A stretch of DNA of 64,000 nucleotides, taken from contig NW_027474214.1 of NCBI RefSeq assembly GCF_050947335.1, positions 1 through 64,000 on the forward strand. Reading direction: 5' to 3'. The position numbers were made by a program, and so were the translations under genes. Within the stretch, counting starts at the first letter, position 1, and the number at the start of each line of letters is the position of its first letter. This DNA is from Megachile rotundata (Eukaryota; Arthropoda; Insecta; Hymenoptera; Megachilidae). Below are positions 1-15,952 of this stretch, piece by piece. Below the pieces are notes generated by a model. That model saw nothing but the letters and a program-made list of their open reading frames with translations, did not search any database and was not told the origin of the DNA.

Positions 1-3000
1 TAATAAGTATAGTAATTGTCGTTCTGTCGATCATATGAGCATTATATGGCTAATAATATGAGTTAGATTGATAATAATAAGAGTAATAAGTATAGTAATT
101 GCCGTTCTATCGATCATATAAGCATAATACGGCTAATAATATGAGTTAGATTCATAATAGTGAGTGTAATAAGTATAGTAATTGTCGTTCTGTCGATCAT
201 ATAAGCATAATATGGCGAATAATATGAGTTAGATTGATAATAATAAGAGTAATAAGTATAGTAATTGTCGTTCTATCGATCATATCTGCATAAAATGGCT
301 AATAATATGAGTTAGATTGGTAATAATAAGAGTAATAAGTATAGTTATTGTCATTCTATCGATCATTTAAGCATAATATGGCTAATAATATGAGTTAGAT
401 TGATAATAATAAGAGTAATATGTATAGTAATTGTCGTTCTGTCGATCCTATAAGCATAATATGGCTAATAATATGAGTTAGATTGATAATAATAAGAGTA
501 ATAAGTATAGTAATTGTTGTTCTGTCGATCATATAAGCATAAAATCGCTAATAATATGAGTTAGACTGATAATAATAAGAGTAATAAGTACAGTAATTGC
601 CGTTCTATCGATCACATAAGCATAATATGGCTAATAATATGAGTTAGATTGATAATGATATGAGTAATAGGTATAGTAATTGTCGTTCTATCGAGCCTAT
701 AAGCATAATATGGCTAATAATATTAGTTAGATTGATAATGATAAGAGTAATGAGTATAGTAATTGTCGTTCTATCGATCATATAAGCATAATATGGTTAA
801 TAATATGAGTTAGATTGATAATAGTGTGTGTAATAAGTTTAGTTAATGTCGTCCTATCGATCATATAAGCATAATATGGCTAATAATATGAGTCAGATTG
901 ATAATAATAAGAGTAATATGTATAGTAATTATCGTTCTATCGATCATATAAGCATAATATGCCTAATAATATGAGTTAGATTGATAATAATAACAGTAAT
1001 GAGTATAGTAATTGTCGTCCTATCGATCATATAAGCATAATGTGGCTAATAATATGAGTTAGATTGACAATAATAAGAGTAATAAGTATAGTAATTGTCG
1101 TTCTATCGGTCATATAACCATAATATGGCTAATAATATGAGTTAGATTGATAATAATAAGAGTAATGAGTATCGTAATTGTCGTTCTATCGATCATATCT
1201 CCATAATATGGTTAATAATATGAGTTAGATTGATAATAGTGAGTGTAATAAGTTTAGTAAATGTCGTTCTATCGATCATATAAGCATAATACGGCTAATA
1301 AGATGAGTTAGATTCATAATAGTGAGTGTAATAAGTATAGTAATTGTGGTTCTGTCGATCATATGAGCATAATATGGCTAATAATATGAGTTAGATTGAT
1401 AATAATAAGAGTAATAAGTATAGTAATTGCCGTTCTATCGATCATATAAACATAATACGGCTAATAATATGAGTTAGATTCATAATAGTGAGTGTAATAA
1501 GTATAGTAATTGTCGTTCTGTCGATCATATAAGCATAATATGGCGAATAATATGAGTTAGATTGATAATAATAAGAGTAATATGTATAGTAATTGTCGTT
1601 CTATCGATCCTATAAGCATAATATGGCTAATAATATGAGTTAGATTGATAATAATAAGAGTAATAAGTATAGTAATTGTCGTTCTATCGATCATATCTGC
1701 ATAATACGGTGAATAATATGAGTTAGATTGATAATAATAAGAGTAATAAGTATAGTAATTGTTGTTCTGTCGATCATATAAGCATAAAATGGCTAATAAT
1801 ATGAGTTAGATTGATAATAATAAGAGTAATATGTATAGTAATTGTCGTTCTATCGATCCTATAAGCATAATATGGCTAATAATATGAGTTAGATTGATAA
1901 TAATAAGAGTAATAAGTACAGTAATTGCCGTTCTATCGATCACATAAGCATAATATGGCTAATAATATGAGTTAGATTGATAATGATATGAGTAATAGGT
2001 ATAGTAATTGTCGTTCTATCGAGCCTATAAGCATAATATGGCTAATAATATTAGTTAGATTGATAATGATAAGAGTAATGAGTATAGTAATTGTCGTTCT
2101 ATCGATCATATAAGCATAATATGGCTAATAATATGAGTTAGATTGATAATCATAAGAGTAATGAGTATAGTAATTGTCGTACTATCGATCATATAAGCAT
2201 AATATGGCTAATAATATGAGTTAGATTGATAATAATAACAGTAATGAGTATAGTTATTGTCGTCCTATCGATCATATAAGCATAATATGGCTAATAATAT
2301 GAGTTAGATTGATAATAATAAGAGTAATGAGTATAGTAATTGTCGTTCTATCGATCATATCTGCATAATATGGTTAATAATATGAGTTAGATTGATAATA
2401 GTGAGTGTAATAAGTTTAGTAAATGTCGTTCTATCGATCATATAAGCATAATATGGCTAATAATATGAGTTAGATTGATAATAATAAGAGTAATGAGTCT
2501 AGTAATTGTCGTTCTGTCGATCATATCTGCATAATATGGTTAATAATATGAGTTAGATTGATAATAATAAGAGTAATGAGTATAGTAATTGTAGTTCTAT
2601 CGATCATATCTGCATAATATGGTTAATAATATGAGTTACATTGATAATAGTGAGTGTAATAAGTTTAGTAAATGTCGTTCTATCGATCATATAAGCATAA
2701 TATAGCTAATAATATTAGTTACATTGATAATAATAAGAGTAATAAGTATAGTAATTGTCGTTCTATCGATCATATAAGCATAATATGGCTAATAATATGA
2801 GTTAGATTCATAATAATAACAGTAATGAGTATAGTAATTGTCGTCCTATCGTTCATATAAGCATATTATGGCTAATAATATGAGTTAGATTGATAATAAT
2901 AAGAGTAATGAGTATAGTAATTGTCGTTCTATCGATCATATCTGCATAATATGGTTAATAATATGAGTTAGATTGATAATAGTGAGTGTAATAAGTTTAG

Positions 3001-3176
3001 TAAATGTCGTTCTATCGATCATATAAGCATAATATAGCTAATAATATGAGTTACATTGATAATAATAAGAGTAATGAGTATAGTAATTGTCGTTCTATCG
3101 ATCATATCTGCATAATATGACTAATAATATGAGTTAGATTGATAATAATAACAGTAATGTGTATAGTAATTGTCGT
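1..3176 (+). repeat. Block A, copy 1 (3.2 kb segmental repeat)
   Basis: Matches 11,870-15,045 at a constant offset of 11,869 bp (143 monomers) and 20,585-23,760 at an offset of 20,584 bp (248 monomers). All copies start at or before a monomer with CATATGAGCATTATATGG. Rare shared markers include CATATGAGCATTATATGG at 32, GACAATAATAAGAG near 1,065 and GAGTCTAGTAATTG near 2,496. The match ends at 3,177, where this copy has T and the others have C. The true left end may lie outside the window. Confidence 0.85.
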
Positions 3177-6100
3177 TCTATCGATCATATAAGCAGAATA
3201 TGGCTAATAATATGAGTTATATTGATAATAGTAAGAGTAATGAGTATAGTAATTGTCGTACTATCGATCATATAAGCATAATGTGGCTAATAATATGAGT
3301 TAGATTGATAATAATAAGAGTAGTGAGTATAGTAATTGTCGTTCTATCGATCATATCTGCATAATATGGTTAATAATATGAGTTAGATTGGTAACAGTGA
3401 GTGTAATAAGTATAGTAATTGTCGTTCTATCGGTCATATGAGCATAATATGGCTAATAATATGAGTTAGATGGATAATAATAAGAGTAATAAGTATAGTA
3501 ATTGTCGTTCTATCGATCATATAAGCATAATATGGCTAATAATATGAGTTAGATTGATAATAGTGAGTGTAATAAGTTTAGTAAATGTCGTTCTATCGAT
3601 CATATCTGCATAATATGACTAATAATATGAGTTAGATTGATAATAATAACAGTAATGAGTATAGTAATTGTCGTCCTATCGATCATATAAGCATAATATG
3701 GCTAATAATATGAGTTAGATTGATAATAATAAGAGTAATATGTATAGTAATTATCGTTCTATCGATCATATAAGCATAATATGCCTAATAATATGAGTTA
3801 GATTGATAATAATAACAGTAATGAGTATAGTAATTGTCGTCCTATCGATCATATAAGCATAATATGGCTAATAATATGAGTTAGATTGATAATAGTAAGA
3901 GTAATGCGTATAGTAATTGTCGTACTATCGATCATATAAGCATAATATGCCTAATAATATGAGTTAGATTGATAATAATAAGAGTAATGAGTATAGTAGT
4001 TGTCGTTCTATCGATCATATAAGCATAATATGGCTAATAATATGAGTTAGATTGATAATAATAACAGTAATGAGTATAGTAATTGTCGTCCTATCGATCA
4101 TATAAGCATAATATGGCTAATAATATGAGTTAGATGGATAATAATAAGAGTAATAAGTATAGTAATTGTCGTTCTATCGATCATATAAGCATAATATGGC
4201 TAATAATATGAGTTAGATTGATAATAGTGAGTGTAATAAGTATAGTAATTGTCGTTCTATCGATCATATAAGCAGAATATGGCTAATAATATGAGTTAGA
4301 TTGATAATAATAGGAGTAATGAGTATAGTAATTGTCGTTCTATCGATCATATCTGCATAATATGGTTAATAATATGAGTTAGATTGATAATAGTGTGTGT
4401 AATAAGTTTAGTTAATGTCGTCCTATCGATCATATAAGCATAATATGGCTAATAATATGAGTTAGATTGATAATAATAAGAGTAATATGTATAGTAATTA
4501 TCGTTCTATCGATCATATAAGCATAATATGCCTAATAATATGAGTTAGATTGATAATAATAACAGTAATGAGTATAGTAATTGTCGTCCTATCGATCATA
4601 TAAGCATAATATGGCTAATAATATGAGTTAGATTGATAATAATAAGAGTAATATGTATAGTAACTGTCGTTCTATCGATCATATAAGCATAATATGGCTA
4701 ATAATATGAGTTAGATTGATAATAGTGAGTGTAATAAGTATAGTAATTGTCGTTCTATCGATCATATAAGCAGAATATGGCTAATAATATGAGTTAGATT
4801 GATAATAATAGGAGTAATGAGTATAGTAATTGTCGTTCTATCGATCATATCTGCATAATATGGTTAATAATATGAGTTAGATTGATAATAGTGAGTGTAA
4901 TAAGTTTAGTAAATGTCGTTCTATCGATCATATAAGCATAATACGGCTAATAATATGAGTTAGATTCATAATAGTGAGTGTAATAAGTATAGTAATTGTC
5001 GTTCTGTCGATCATATGAGCATTATATGGCTAATAATATGAGTTAGATTGATAATAATAAGAGTAATAAGTATAGTAATTGCCGTTCTATCGATCATATA
5101 AGCATAATACGGCTAATAATATGAGTTAGATTCATAATAGTGAGTGTAATAAGTATAGTAATTGTCGTTCTGTCGATCATATAAGCATAATATGGCGAAT
5201 AATATGAGTTAGATTGATAATAATAAGAGTAATAAGTATAGTAATTGTCGTTCTATCGATCATATCTGCATAAAATGGCTAATAATATGAGTTAGATTGG
5301 TAATAATAAGAGTAATAAGTATAGTTATTGTCATTCTATCGATCATTTAAGCATAATATGGCTAATAATATGAGTTAGATTGATAATAATAAGAGTAATA
5401 TGTATAGTAATTGTCGTTCTGTCGATCCTATAAGCATAATATGGCTAATAATATGAGTTAGATTGATAATAATAAGAGTAATAAGTATAGTAATTGTTGT
5501 TCTGTCGATCATATAAGCATAAAATCGCTAATAATATGAGTTAGACTGATAATAATAAGAGTAATAAGTACAGTAATTGCCGTTCTATCGATCACATAAG
5601 CATAATATGGCTAATAATATGAGTTAGATTGATAATGATATGAGTAATAGGTATAGTAATTGTCGTTCTATCGAGCCCATAAGCATAATATGGCTAATAA
5701 TATTAGTTAGATTGATAATGATAAGAGTAATGAGTATAGTAATTGTCGTTCTATCGATCATATAAGCATAATATGGTTAATAATATGAGTTAGATTGATA
5801 ATAGTGTGTGTAATAAGTTTAGTTAATGTCGTCCTATCGATCATATAAGCATAATATGGCTAATAATATGAGTCAGATTGATAATAATAAGAGTAATATG
5901 TATAGTAATTATCGTTCTATCGATCATATAAGCATAATATGCCTAATAATATGAGTTAGATTGATAATAATAACAGTAATGAGTATAGTAATTGTCGTCC
6001 TATCGATCATATAAGCATAATATGGCTAATAATATGAGTTAGATTGATAATAATAAGAGTAATATGTATAGTAACTGTCGTTCTATCGATCATATAAGCA

Positions 6101-9047
6101 TAATATGGCTAATAATATGAGTTAGAGTGATAATAGTGAGTGTAATAAGTATAGTAATTGTCGTACTATCGATCATATAAGCATAATGTGGCTAATAATA
6201 TGAGTTAGATTGACAATAATAAGAGTAATAAGTATAGTAATTGTCGTTCTATCGGTCATATAACCATAATATGGCTAATAATATGAGTTAGATTGATAAT
6301 AATAAGAGTAATGAGTATCGTAATTGTCGTTCTATCGATCATATCTCCATAATATGGTTAATAATATGAGTTAGATTGATAATAGTGAGTGTAATAAGTT
6401 TAGTAAATGTCGTTCTATCGATCATATAAGCATAATACGGCTAATAAGATGAGTTAGATTCATAATAGTGAGTGTAATAAGTATAGTAATTGTGGTTCTG
6501 TCGATCATATGAGCATAATATGGCTAATAATATGAGTTAGATTGATAATAATAAGAGTAATAAGTATAGTAATTGCCGTTCTATCGATCATATAAACATA
6601 ATACGGCTAATAATATGAGTTAGATTCATAATAGTGAGTGTAATAAGTATAGTAATTGTCGTTCTGTCGATCATATAAGCATAATATGGCGAATAATATG
6701 AGTTAGATTGATAATAATAAGAGTAATAAGTATAGTAATTGTCGTTCTATCGATCATATCTGCATAAAATGGCTAATAATATGAGTTAGATTGGTAATAA
6801 TAAGAGTAATAAGTATAGTTATTGTCATTCTATCGATCATTTAAGCATAATATGGCTAATAATATGAGTTAGATTGATAATAATAAGAGTAATATGTATA
6901 GTAATTGTCGTTCTATCGATCCTATAAGCATAATATGGCTAATAATATGAGTTAGATTGATAATAATAAGAGTAATAAGTATAGTAATTGTTGTTCTGTC
7001 GATCATATAAGCATAAAATGGCTAATAATATAAGTTAGACTGATAATAATAAGAGTAATAAGTACAGTAATTGCCGTTCTATCGATCACATAAGCATAAT
7101 ATGGCTAATAATATGAGTTAGATTGATAATGATATGAGTAATAGGTATAGTAATTGTCGTTCTATCGAGCCTATAAGCATAATATGGCTAATAATATTAG
7201 TTAGATTGATAATGATAAGAGTAATGAGTATAGTAATTGTCGTTCTATCGATCATATAAGCATAATATGGCTAATAATATGAGTTAGATTGATAATAATA
7301 AGAGTTATGAGTATAGTAATTGTCGTTCTGTCGATCATATAAGCATAATATGGCGAATAATATGAGTTAGATTGATAATAATAAGAGTAATAAGTATAGT
7401 AATTGTCGTTCTATCGATCATATCTGCATAAAATGGCTAATAATATGAGTTCGATTGGTAATAATAAGAGTAATAAGTATAGTTATTGTCATTCTATCGA
7501 TCATTTAAGCATAATATGGCTAATAATATGAGTTAGATTGATAATAATAAGAGTAATAAGCATAGTAATTGTCGTTCTGTCGATCATATAAGCATAAAAG
7601 GGCTAATAATATGAGTTAGATTGATAATAATAAGAGTAATATGTATAGTAATTGTCGTTCTATCGATCCTATAAGCATAATATGGCTAATAATATGAGTT
7701 AGATTGATAATAATAAGAGTAATAAGTATAGTAATTGTCGTTCTATCGATCATATCTGCATAATACGGTGAATAATATGAGTTAGATTGATAATAATAAG
7801 AGTAATAAGTATAGTAATTGTTGTTCTGTCGATCATATAAGCATAAAATGGCTAATAATATGAGTTAGATTGATAATAATAAGAGTAATATGTATAGTAA
7901 TTGTCGTTCTATCGATCCTATAAGCATAATATGGCTAATAATATGAGTTAGATTGATAATAATAAGAGTAATAAGTACAGTAATTGCCGTTCTATCGATC
8001 ACATAAGCATAATATGGCTAATAATATGAGTTAGATTGATAATAATAACAGTAATGAGTATAGTAATTGTCGTCCTATCGATCATATAAGCATAATATGG
8101 CTAATAATATGAGTTAGATGGATAATAATAAGAGTAATAAGTATAGTAATTGTCGTTCTATCGATCATATAAGCATAATATGGCGAATAATATGAGTTAG
8201 ATTGATAATAGTGAGTGTAATAAGTATAGTAATTGTCGTTCTATCGATCATATAAGCAGAATATGGCTAATAATATGAGTTAGATTGATAATAATAGGAG
8301 TAATGAGTATAGTAATTGTCGTTCTATCGATCATATCTGCATAATATGGTTAATAATATGAGTTAGATTGATAATAGTGTGTGTAATAAGTTTAGTTAAT
8401 GTCGTCCTATCGATCATATAAGCATAATATGGCTAATAATATGAGTTAGATTGATAATAATAAGAGTAATATGTATAGTAATTATCGTTCTATCGATCAT
8501 ATAAGCATAATATGCCTAATAATATGAGTTAGATTGATAATAATAACAGTAATGAGTATAGTAATTGTCGTCCTATCGATCATATAAGCATAATATGGCT
8601 AATAATATGAGTTAGATTGATAATAATAAGAGTAATATGTATAGTAACTGTCGTTCTATCGATCATATAAGCATAATATGGCTAATAATATGAGTTAGAT
8701 TGATAATAGTGAGTGTAATAAGTATAGTAATTGTCGTACTATCGATCATATAAGCATAATGTGGCTAATAAAATGAGTTAGATTGATAATAATAAGAGTA
8801 ATAAGTATAGTAATTGTCGTTCTATCGGTCATATAACCATAATATGGCTAATAATATGAGTTAGATTGATAATAATAAGAGTAATGAGTATAGTAATTGT
8901 CGTTCTATCGATCATATCTGCATAATATGGTTAATAATATGAGTTAGATTGATAATAGTGAGTGTAATAAGTTTAGTAAATGTCGTTCTATCGATCATAT
9001 AAGCATAATACGGCTAATAATATGAGTTAGATTCATAATAGTGAGTG

Positions 9048-11541
9048 TAATAAGTATAGTAATTGTCGTTCTGTCGATCATATGAGCATTATATGGCTAA
9101 TAATATGAGTTAGATTGATAATAATAAGAGTAATAAGTATAGTAATTGCCGTTCTATCGATCATATAAGCATAATACGGCTAATAATATGAGTTAGATTC
9201 ATAATAGTGAGTGTAATAAGTATAGTAATTGTCGTTCTGTCGATCATATAAGCATAATATGGCGAATAATATGAGTTAGATTGATAATAATAAGAGTAAT
9301 AAGTATAGTAATTGTCGTTCTATCGATCATATCTGCATAAAATGGCTAATAATATGAGTTAGATTGGTAATAATAAGAGTAATAAGTATAGTTATTGTCA
9401 TTCTATCGATCATTTAAGCATAATATGGCTAATAATATGAGTTAGATTGATAATAATAAGAGTAATATGTATAGTAATTGTCGTTCTGTCGATCCTATAA
9501 GCATAATATGGCTAATAATATGAGTTAGATTGATAATAATAAGAGTAATAAGTATAGTAATTGTTGTTCTGTCGATCATATAAGCATAAAATCGCTAATA
9601 ATATGAGTTAGACTGATAATAATAAGAGTAATAAGTACAGTAATTGCCGTTCTATCGATCACATAAGCATAATATGGCTAATAATATGAGTTAGATTGAT
9701 AATGATATGAGTAATAGGTATAGTAATTGTCGTTCTATCGAGCCTATAAGCATAATATGGCTAATAATATTAGTTAGATTGATAATGATAAGAGTAATGA
9801 GTATAGTAATTGTCGTTCTATCGATCATATAAGCATAATATGGTTAATAATATGAGTTAGATTGATAATAGTGTGTGTAATAAGTTTAGTTAATGTCGTC
9901 CTATCGATCATATAAGCATAATATGGCTAATAATATGAGTCAGATTGATAATAATAAGAGTAATATGTATAGTAATTATCGTTCTATCGATCATATAAGC
10001 ATAATATGCCTAATAATATGAGTTAGATTGATAATAATAACAGTAATGAGTATAGTAATTGTCGTCCTATCGATCATATAAGCATAATGTGGCTAATAAT
10101 ATGAGTTAGATTGACAATAATAAGAGTAATAAGTATAGTAATTGTCGTTCTATCGGTCATATAACCATAATATGGCTAATAATATGAGTTAGATTGATAA
10201 TAATAAGAGTAATGAGTATCGTAATTGTCGTTCTATCGATCATATCTCCATAATATGGTTAATAATATGAGTTAGATTGATAATAGTGAGTGTAATAAGT
10301 TTAGTAAATGTCGTTCTATCGATCATATAAGCATAATACGGCTAATAAGATGAGTTAGATTCATAATAGTGAGTGTAATAAGTATAGTAATTGTGGTTCT
10401 GTCGATCATATGAGCATAATATGGCTAATAATATGAGTTAGATTGATAATAATAAGAGTAATAAGTATAGTAATTGCCGTTCTATCGATCATATAAACAT
10501 AATACGGCTAATAATATGAGTTAGATTCATAATAGTGAGTGTAATAAGTATAGTAATTGTCGTTCTGTCGATCATATAAGCATAATATGGCGAATAATAT
10601 GAGTTAGATTGATAATAATAAGAGTAATATGTATAGTAATTGTCGTTCTATCGATCCTATAAGCATAATATGGCTAATAATATGAGTTAGATTGATAATA
10701 ATAAGAGTAATAAGTATAGTAATTGTCGTTCTATCGATCATATCTGCATAATACGGTGAATAATATGAGTTAGATTGATAATAATAAGAGTAATAAGTAT
10801 AGTAATTGTTGTTCTGTCGATCATATAAGCATAAAATGGCTAATAATATGAGTTAGATTGATAATAATAAGAGTAATATGTATAGTAATTGTCGTTCTAT
10901 CGATCCTATAAGCATAATATGGCTAATAATATGAGTTAGATTGATAATAATAAGAGTAATAAGTACAGTAATTGCCGTTCTATCGATCACATAAGCATAA
11001 TATGGCTAATAATATGAGTTAGATTGATAATGATATGAGTAATAGGTATAGTAATTGTCGTTCTATCGAGCCTATAAGCATAATATGGCTAATAATATTA
11101 GTTAGATTGATAATGATAAGAGTAATGAGTATAGTAATTGTCGTTCTATCGATCATATAAGCATAATATGGCTAATAATATGAGTTAGATTGATAATCAT
11201 AAGAGTAATGAGTATAGTAATTGTCGTACTATCGATCATATAAGCATAATATGGCTAATAATATGAGTTAGATTGATAATAATAACAGTAATGAGTATAG
11301 TTATTGTCGTCCTATCGATCATATAAGCATAATATGGCTAATAATATGAGTTAGATTGATAATAATAAGAGTAATGAGTATAGTAATTGTCGTTCTATCG
11401 ATCATATCTGCATAATATGGTTAATAATATGAGTTAGATTGATAATAGTGAGTGTAATAAGTTTAGTAAATGTCGTTCTATCGATCATATAAGCATAATA
11501 TGGCTAATAATATGAGTTAGATTGATAATAATAAGAGTAAT
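9048..11541 (+). repeat. Block A, partial copy (2.5 kb) inside block B
   Basis: Matches 1-2,494 at an offset of 9,047 bp (109 monomers). The first difference is A at 11,542 against G at 2,495, where this copy enters AATAAGTATAG and block A continues with AATGAGTCTAG. The end coincides with the end of block B, so 11,541/11,542 is a recombination junction between two different arrangements. Confidence 0.8.
9543..9625 (+). repeat. Monomer subtype: TTGTTGTTCTGTCG with GCATAAAAT
   Basis: Example of a subtype largely confined to the left 28 kb and to a transferred block at 36.1-40.7 kb. TTGTTGTTCTGTCG replaces TTGTCGTTCTATCG, so one CpG has become TG and the ClaI site is lost (GTCGAT). GCATAAAATCG or GCATAAAATGG follows. 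It usually comes just before a monomer with AAGTACAGTAATTGCC and then one with AATAGGTATAG and TATCGAGCC. Confidence 0.8.
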
Positions 11542-11869
11542 AAGTATAGTAATTGCCGTTCTATCGATCATATAAGCATAATACGGCTAATAATATGAGT
11601 TAGATTCATAATAGTGAGTGTAATAAGTATAGTAATTGTCGTTCTGTCGATCATATAAGCATAATATGGCGAATAATATGAGTTAGATTGATAATAATAG
11701 GAGTAATGAGTATAGTAATTGTCGTTCTATCGATCATATCTGCATAATATGGTTAATAATATGAGTTAGATTGATAATAGTGAGTGTAATAAGTTTAGTA
11801 AATGTCGTTCTATCGATCATATAAGCATAATACGGCTAATAATATGAGTTAGATTCATAATAGTGAGTG

Positions 11870-14800
11870 TAATAAGTATAGTAATTGTCGTTCTGTCGAT
11901 CATATGAGCATTATATGGCTAATAATATGAGTTAGATTGATAATAATAAGAGTAATAAGTATAGTAATTGCCGTTCTATCGATCATATAAGCATAATACG
12001 GCTAATAATATGAGTTAGATTCATAATAGTGAGTGTAATAAGTATAGTAATTGTCGTTCTGTCGATCATATAAGCATAATATGGCGAATAATATGAGTTA
12101 GATTGATAATAATAAGAGTAATAAGTATAGTAATTGTCGTTCTATCGATCATATCTGCATAAAATGGCTAATAATATGAGTTAGATTGGTAATAATAAGA
12201 GTAATAAGTATAGTTATTGTCATTCTATCGATCATTTAAGCATAATATGGCTAATAATATGAGTTAGATTGATAATAATAAGAGTAATATGTATAGTAAT
12301 TGTCGTTCTGTCGATCCTATAAGCATAATATGGCTAATAATATGAGTTAGATTGATAATAATAAGAGTAATAAGTATAGTAATTGTTGTTCTGTCGATCA
12401 TATAAGCATAAAATCGCTAATAATATGAGTTAGACTGATAATAATAAGAGTAATAAGTACAGTAATTGCCGTTCTATCGATCACATAAGCATAATATGGC
12501 TAATAATATGAGTTAGATTGATAATGATATGAGTAATAGGTATAGTAATTGTCGTTCTATCGAGCCTATAAGCATAATATGGCTAATAATATTAGTTAGA
12601 TTGATAATGATAAGAGTAATGAGTATAGTAATTGTCGTTCTATCGATCATATAAGCATAATATGGTTAATAATATGAGTTAGATTGATAATAGTGTGTGT
12701 AATAAGTTTAGTTAATGTCGTCCTATCGATCATATAAGCATAATATGGCTAATAATATGAGTCAGATTGATAATAATAAGAGTAATATGTATAGTAATTA
12801 TCGTTCTATCGATCATATAAGCATAATATGCCTAATAATATGAGTTAGATTGATAATAATAACAGTAATGAGTATAGTAATTGTCGTCCTATCGATCATA
12901 TAAGCATAATGTGGCTAATAATATGAGTTAGATTGACAATAATAAGAGTAATAAGTATAGTAATTGTCGTTCTATCGGTCATATAACCATAATATGGCTA
13001 ATAATATGAGTTAGATTGATAATAATAAGAGTAATGAGTATCGTAATTGTCGTTCTATCGATCATATCTCCATAATATGGTTAATAATATGAGTTAGATT
13101 GATAATAGTGAGTGTAATAAGTTTAGTAAATGTCGTTCTATCGATCATATAAGCATAATACGGCTAATAAGATGAGTTAGATTCATAATAGTGAGTGTAA
13201 TAAGTATAGTAATTGTGGTTCTGTCGATCATATGAGCATAATATGGCTAATAATATGAGTTAGATTGATAATAATAAGAGTAATAAGTATAGTAATTGCC
13301 GTTCTATCGATCATATAAACATAATACGGCTAATAATATGAGTTAGATTCATAATAGTGAGTGTAATAAGTATAGTAATTGTCGTTCTGTCGATCATATA
13401 AGCATAATATGGCGAATAATATGAGTTAGATTGATAATAATAAGAGTAATATGTATAGTAATTGTCGTTCTATCGATCCTATAAGCATAATATGGCTAAT
13501 AATATGAGTTAGATTGATAATAATAAGAGTAATAAGTATAGTAATTGTCGTTCTATCGATCATATCTGCATAATACGGTGAATAATATGAGTTAGATTGA
13601 TAATAATAAGAGTAATAAGTATAGTAATTGTTGTTCTGTCGATCATATAAGCATAAAATGGCTAATAATATGAGTTAGATTGATAATAATAAGAGTAATA
13701 TGTATAGTAATTGTCGTTCTATCGATCCTATAAGCATAATATGGCTAATAATATGAGTTAGATTGATAATAATAAGAGTAATAAGTACAGTAATTGCCGT
13801 TCTATCGATCACATAAGCATAATATGGCTAATAATATGAGTTAGATTGATAATGATATGAGTAATAGGTATAGTAATTGTCGTTCTATCGAGCCTATAAG
13901 CATAATATGGCTAATAATATTAGTTAGATTGATAATGATAAGAGTAATGAGTATAGTAATTGTCGTTCTATCGATCATATAAGCATAATATGGCTAATAA
14001 TATGAGTTAGATTGATAATCATAAGAGTAATGAGTATAGTAATTGTCGTACTATCGATCATATAAGCATAATATGGCTAATAATATGAGTTAGATTGATA
14101 ATAATAACAGTAATGAGTATAGTTATTGTCGTCCTATCGATCATATAAGCATAATATGGCTAATAATATGAGTTAGATTGATAATAATAAGAGTAATGAG
14201 TATAGTAATTGTCGTTCTATCGATCATATCTGCATAATATGGTTAATAATATGAGTTAGATTGATAATAGTGAGTGTAATAAGTTTAGTAAATGTCGTTC
14301 TATCGATCATATAAGCATAATATGGCTAATAATATGAGTTAGATTGATAATAATAAGAGTAATGAGTCTAGTAATTGTCGTTCTGTCGATCATATCTGCA
14401 TAATATGGTTAATAATATGAGTTAGATTGATAATAATAAGAGTAATGAGTATAGTAATTGTAGTTCTATCGATCATATCTGCATAATATGGTTAATAATA
14501 TGAGTTACATTGATAATAGTGAGTGTAATAAGTTTAGTAAATGTCGTTCTATCGATCATATAAGCATAATATAGCTAATAATATTAGTTACATTGATAAT
14601 AATAAGAGTAATAAGTATAGTAATTGTCGTTCTATCGATCATATAAGCATAATATGGCTAATAATATGAGTTAGATTCATAATAATAACAGTAATGAGTA
14701 TAGTAATTGTCGTCCTATCGTTCATATAAGCATATTATGGCTAATAATATGAGTTAGATTGATAATAATAAGAGTAATGAGTATAGTAATTGTCGTTCTA

Positions 14801-15045
14801 TCGATCATATCTGCATAATATGGTTAATAATATGAGTTAGATTGATAATAGTGAGTGTAATAAGTTTAGTAAATGTCGTTCTATCGATCATATAAGCATA
14901 ATATAGCTAATAATATGAGTTACATTGATAATAATAAGAGTAATGAGTATAGTAATTGTCGTTCTATCGATCATATCTGCATAATATGACTAATAATATG
15001 AGTTAGATTGATAATAATAACAGTAATGTGTATAGTAATTGTCGT
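11870..15045 (+). repeat. Block A, copy 2
   Basis: Counterpart of 1-3,176, carrying the same rare markers in the same order, including GAGTCTAGTAATTG at about 14,364 and TAATTGTAGTTCT near 14,456. Right of 15,045 it follows copy 3 (20,585 onward) for a further 40 bases before parting from it at about 15,087, where this copy reads ATGAGTCAGATTG and copy 3 reads ATGAGTTAGATTG. Confidence 0.85.
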
Positions 15046-15952
15046 CCTATCGATCATATAAGCATAATATGGCTAATAATATGAGTCAGATTGATAATAA
15101 TAAGAGTAATATGTATAGTAATTATCGTTCTATCGATCATATAAGCATAATATGGCTAATAATATGAGTTAGATTGATAATAGTGAGTGTAATAAATATA
15201 GTAATTGTCGTTCTATCGATCATATAAGCAGAATATGGCTAATAATATGAGTTAGATTGATAATAGTAAGAGTAATGCGTATAGTAATTGTCGTACTATC
15301 GATCATATAAGCATAATATAGCTAATAATATGAGTTACATTGATAATAATAAGAGTAATGAGTATAGTAATTGTCGTTCTATCGATCATATCTGCATAAT
15401 ATGACTAATAATATGAGTTAGATTGATAATAATAACAGTAATGTGTATAGTAATTGTCGTCCTATCGATCATATAAGCATAATATGGCTAATAATATGAG
15501 TTAGATTGATAATAATAAGAGTAATATGTATAGTAATTATCGTTCTATCGATCATATAAGCATAATATGCCTAATAATATGAGTTAGATTGATAATAATA
15601 ACAGTAATGAGTATAGAAATTGTCGTCCTATCGATCATATAAGCATAATATGGCTAATAATATGAGTTAGATTGATAATAATAAGAGTAATATGTATAGT
15701 AACTGTCGTTCTATCGATCATATAAGCATAATATGGCTAATAATATGAGTTAGATTGATAATAGTGAGTGTAATAAGTATAGTAATTGTCGTTCTATCGA
15801 TCATATAAGCAGAATATGGCTAATAATATGAGTTAGATTGATAATAGTAAGAGTAATGCGTATAGTAATTGTCGTACTATCGATCATATCTGCATAATAT
15901 GACTAATAATATGAGTTAGATTGATAATAATAACAGTAATGAGTATAGTAAT

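Larger units (their letters stand above)
4416..11541 (+). repeat. Block B, copy 1 (7.1 kb segmental repeat)
   Basis: Matches 15,953-23,078 at a constant offset of 11,537 bp (139 monomers) at every point checked. The pairing is pinned by variants seen in these two places only: TCGAGCCCATAAG at 5,671 and 17,208, GTTAGAGTGATAATAG at 6,121 and 17,649, GAGTTCGATTGG near 7,447 and 18,984, and GGCTAATAAAATGAG near 8,763 and 20,300. No difference was noticed. Its inner part (from 4,981) is a diverged form of block A with two extra monomers inserted at about 6,022-6,187. It ends at 11,541, which is also where the block A copy at 9,048 ends. Confidence 0.85.

Noticed and set aside
660..785. A 41-codon ATG frame on the + strand, recurring wherever an AATAGGTATAG monomer is followed by an ATATTAGTTAG monomer.
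   Set aside because: It is the read-through of two satellite monomers in which one variant removes a TGA. It has no coding composition, no start context and no similarity to a protein I recognise, and it recurs only because the block is duplicated.
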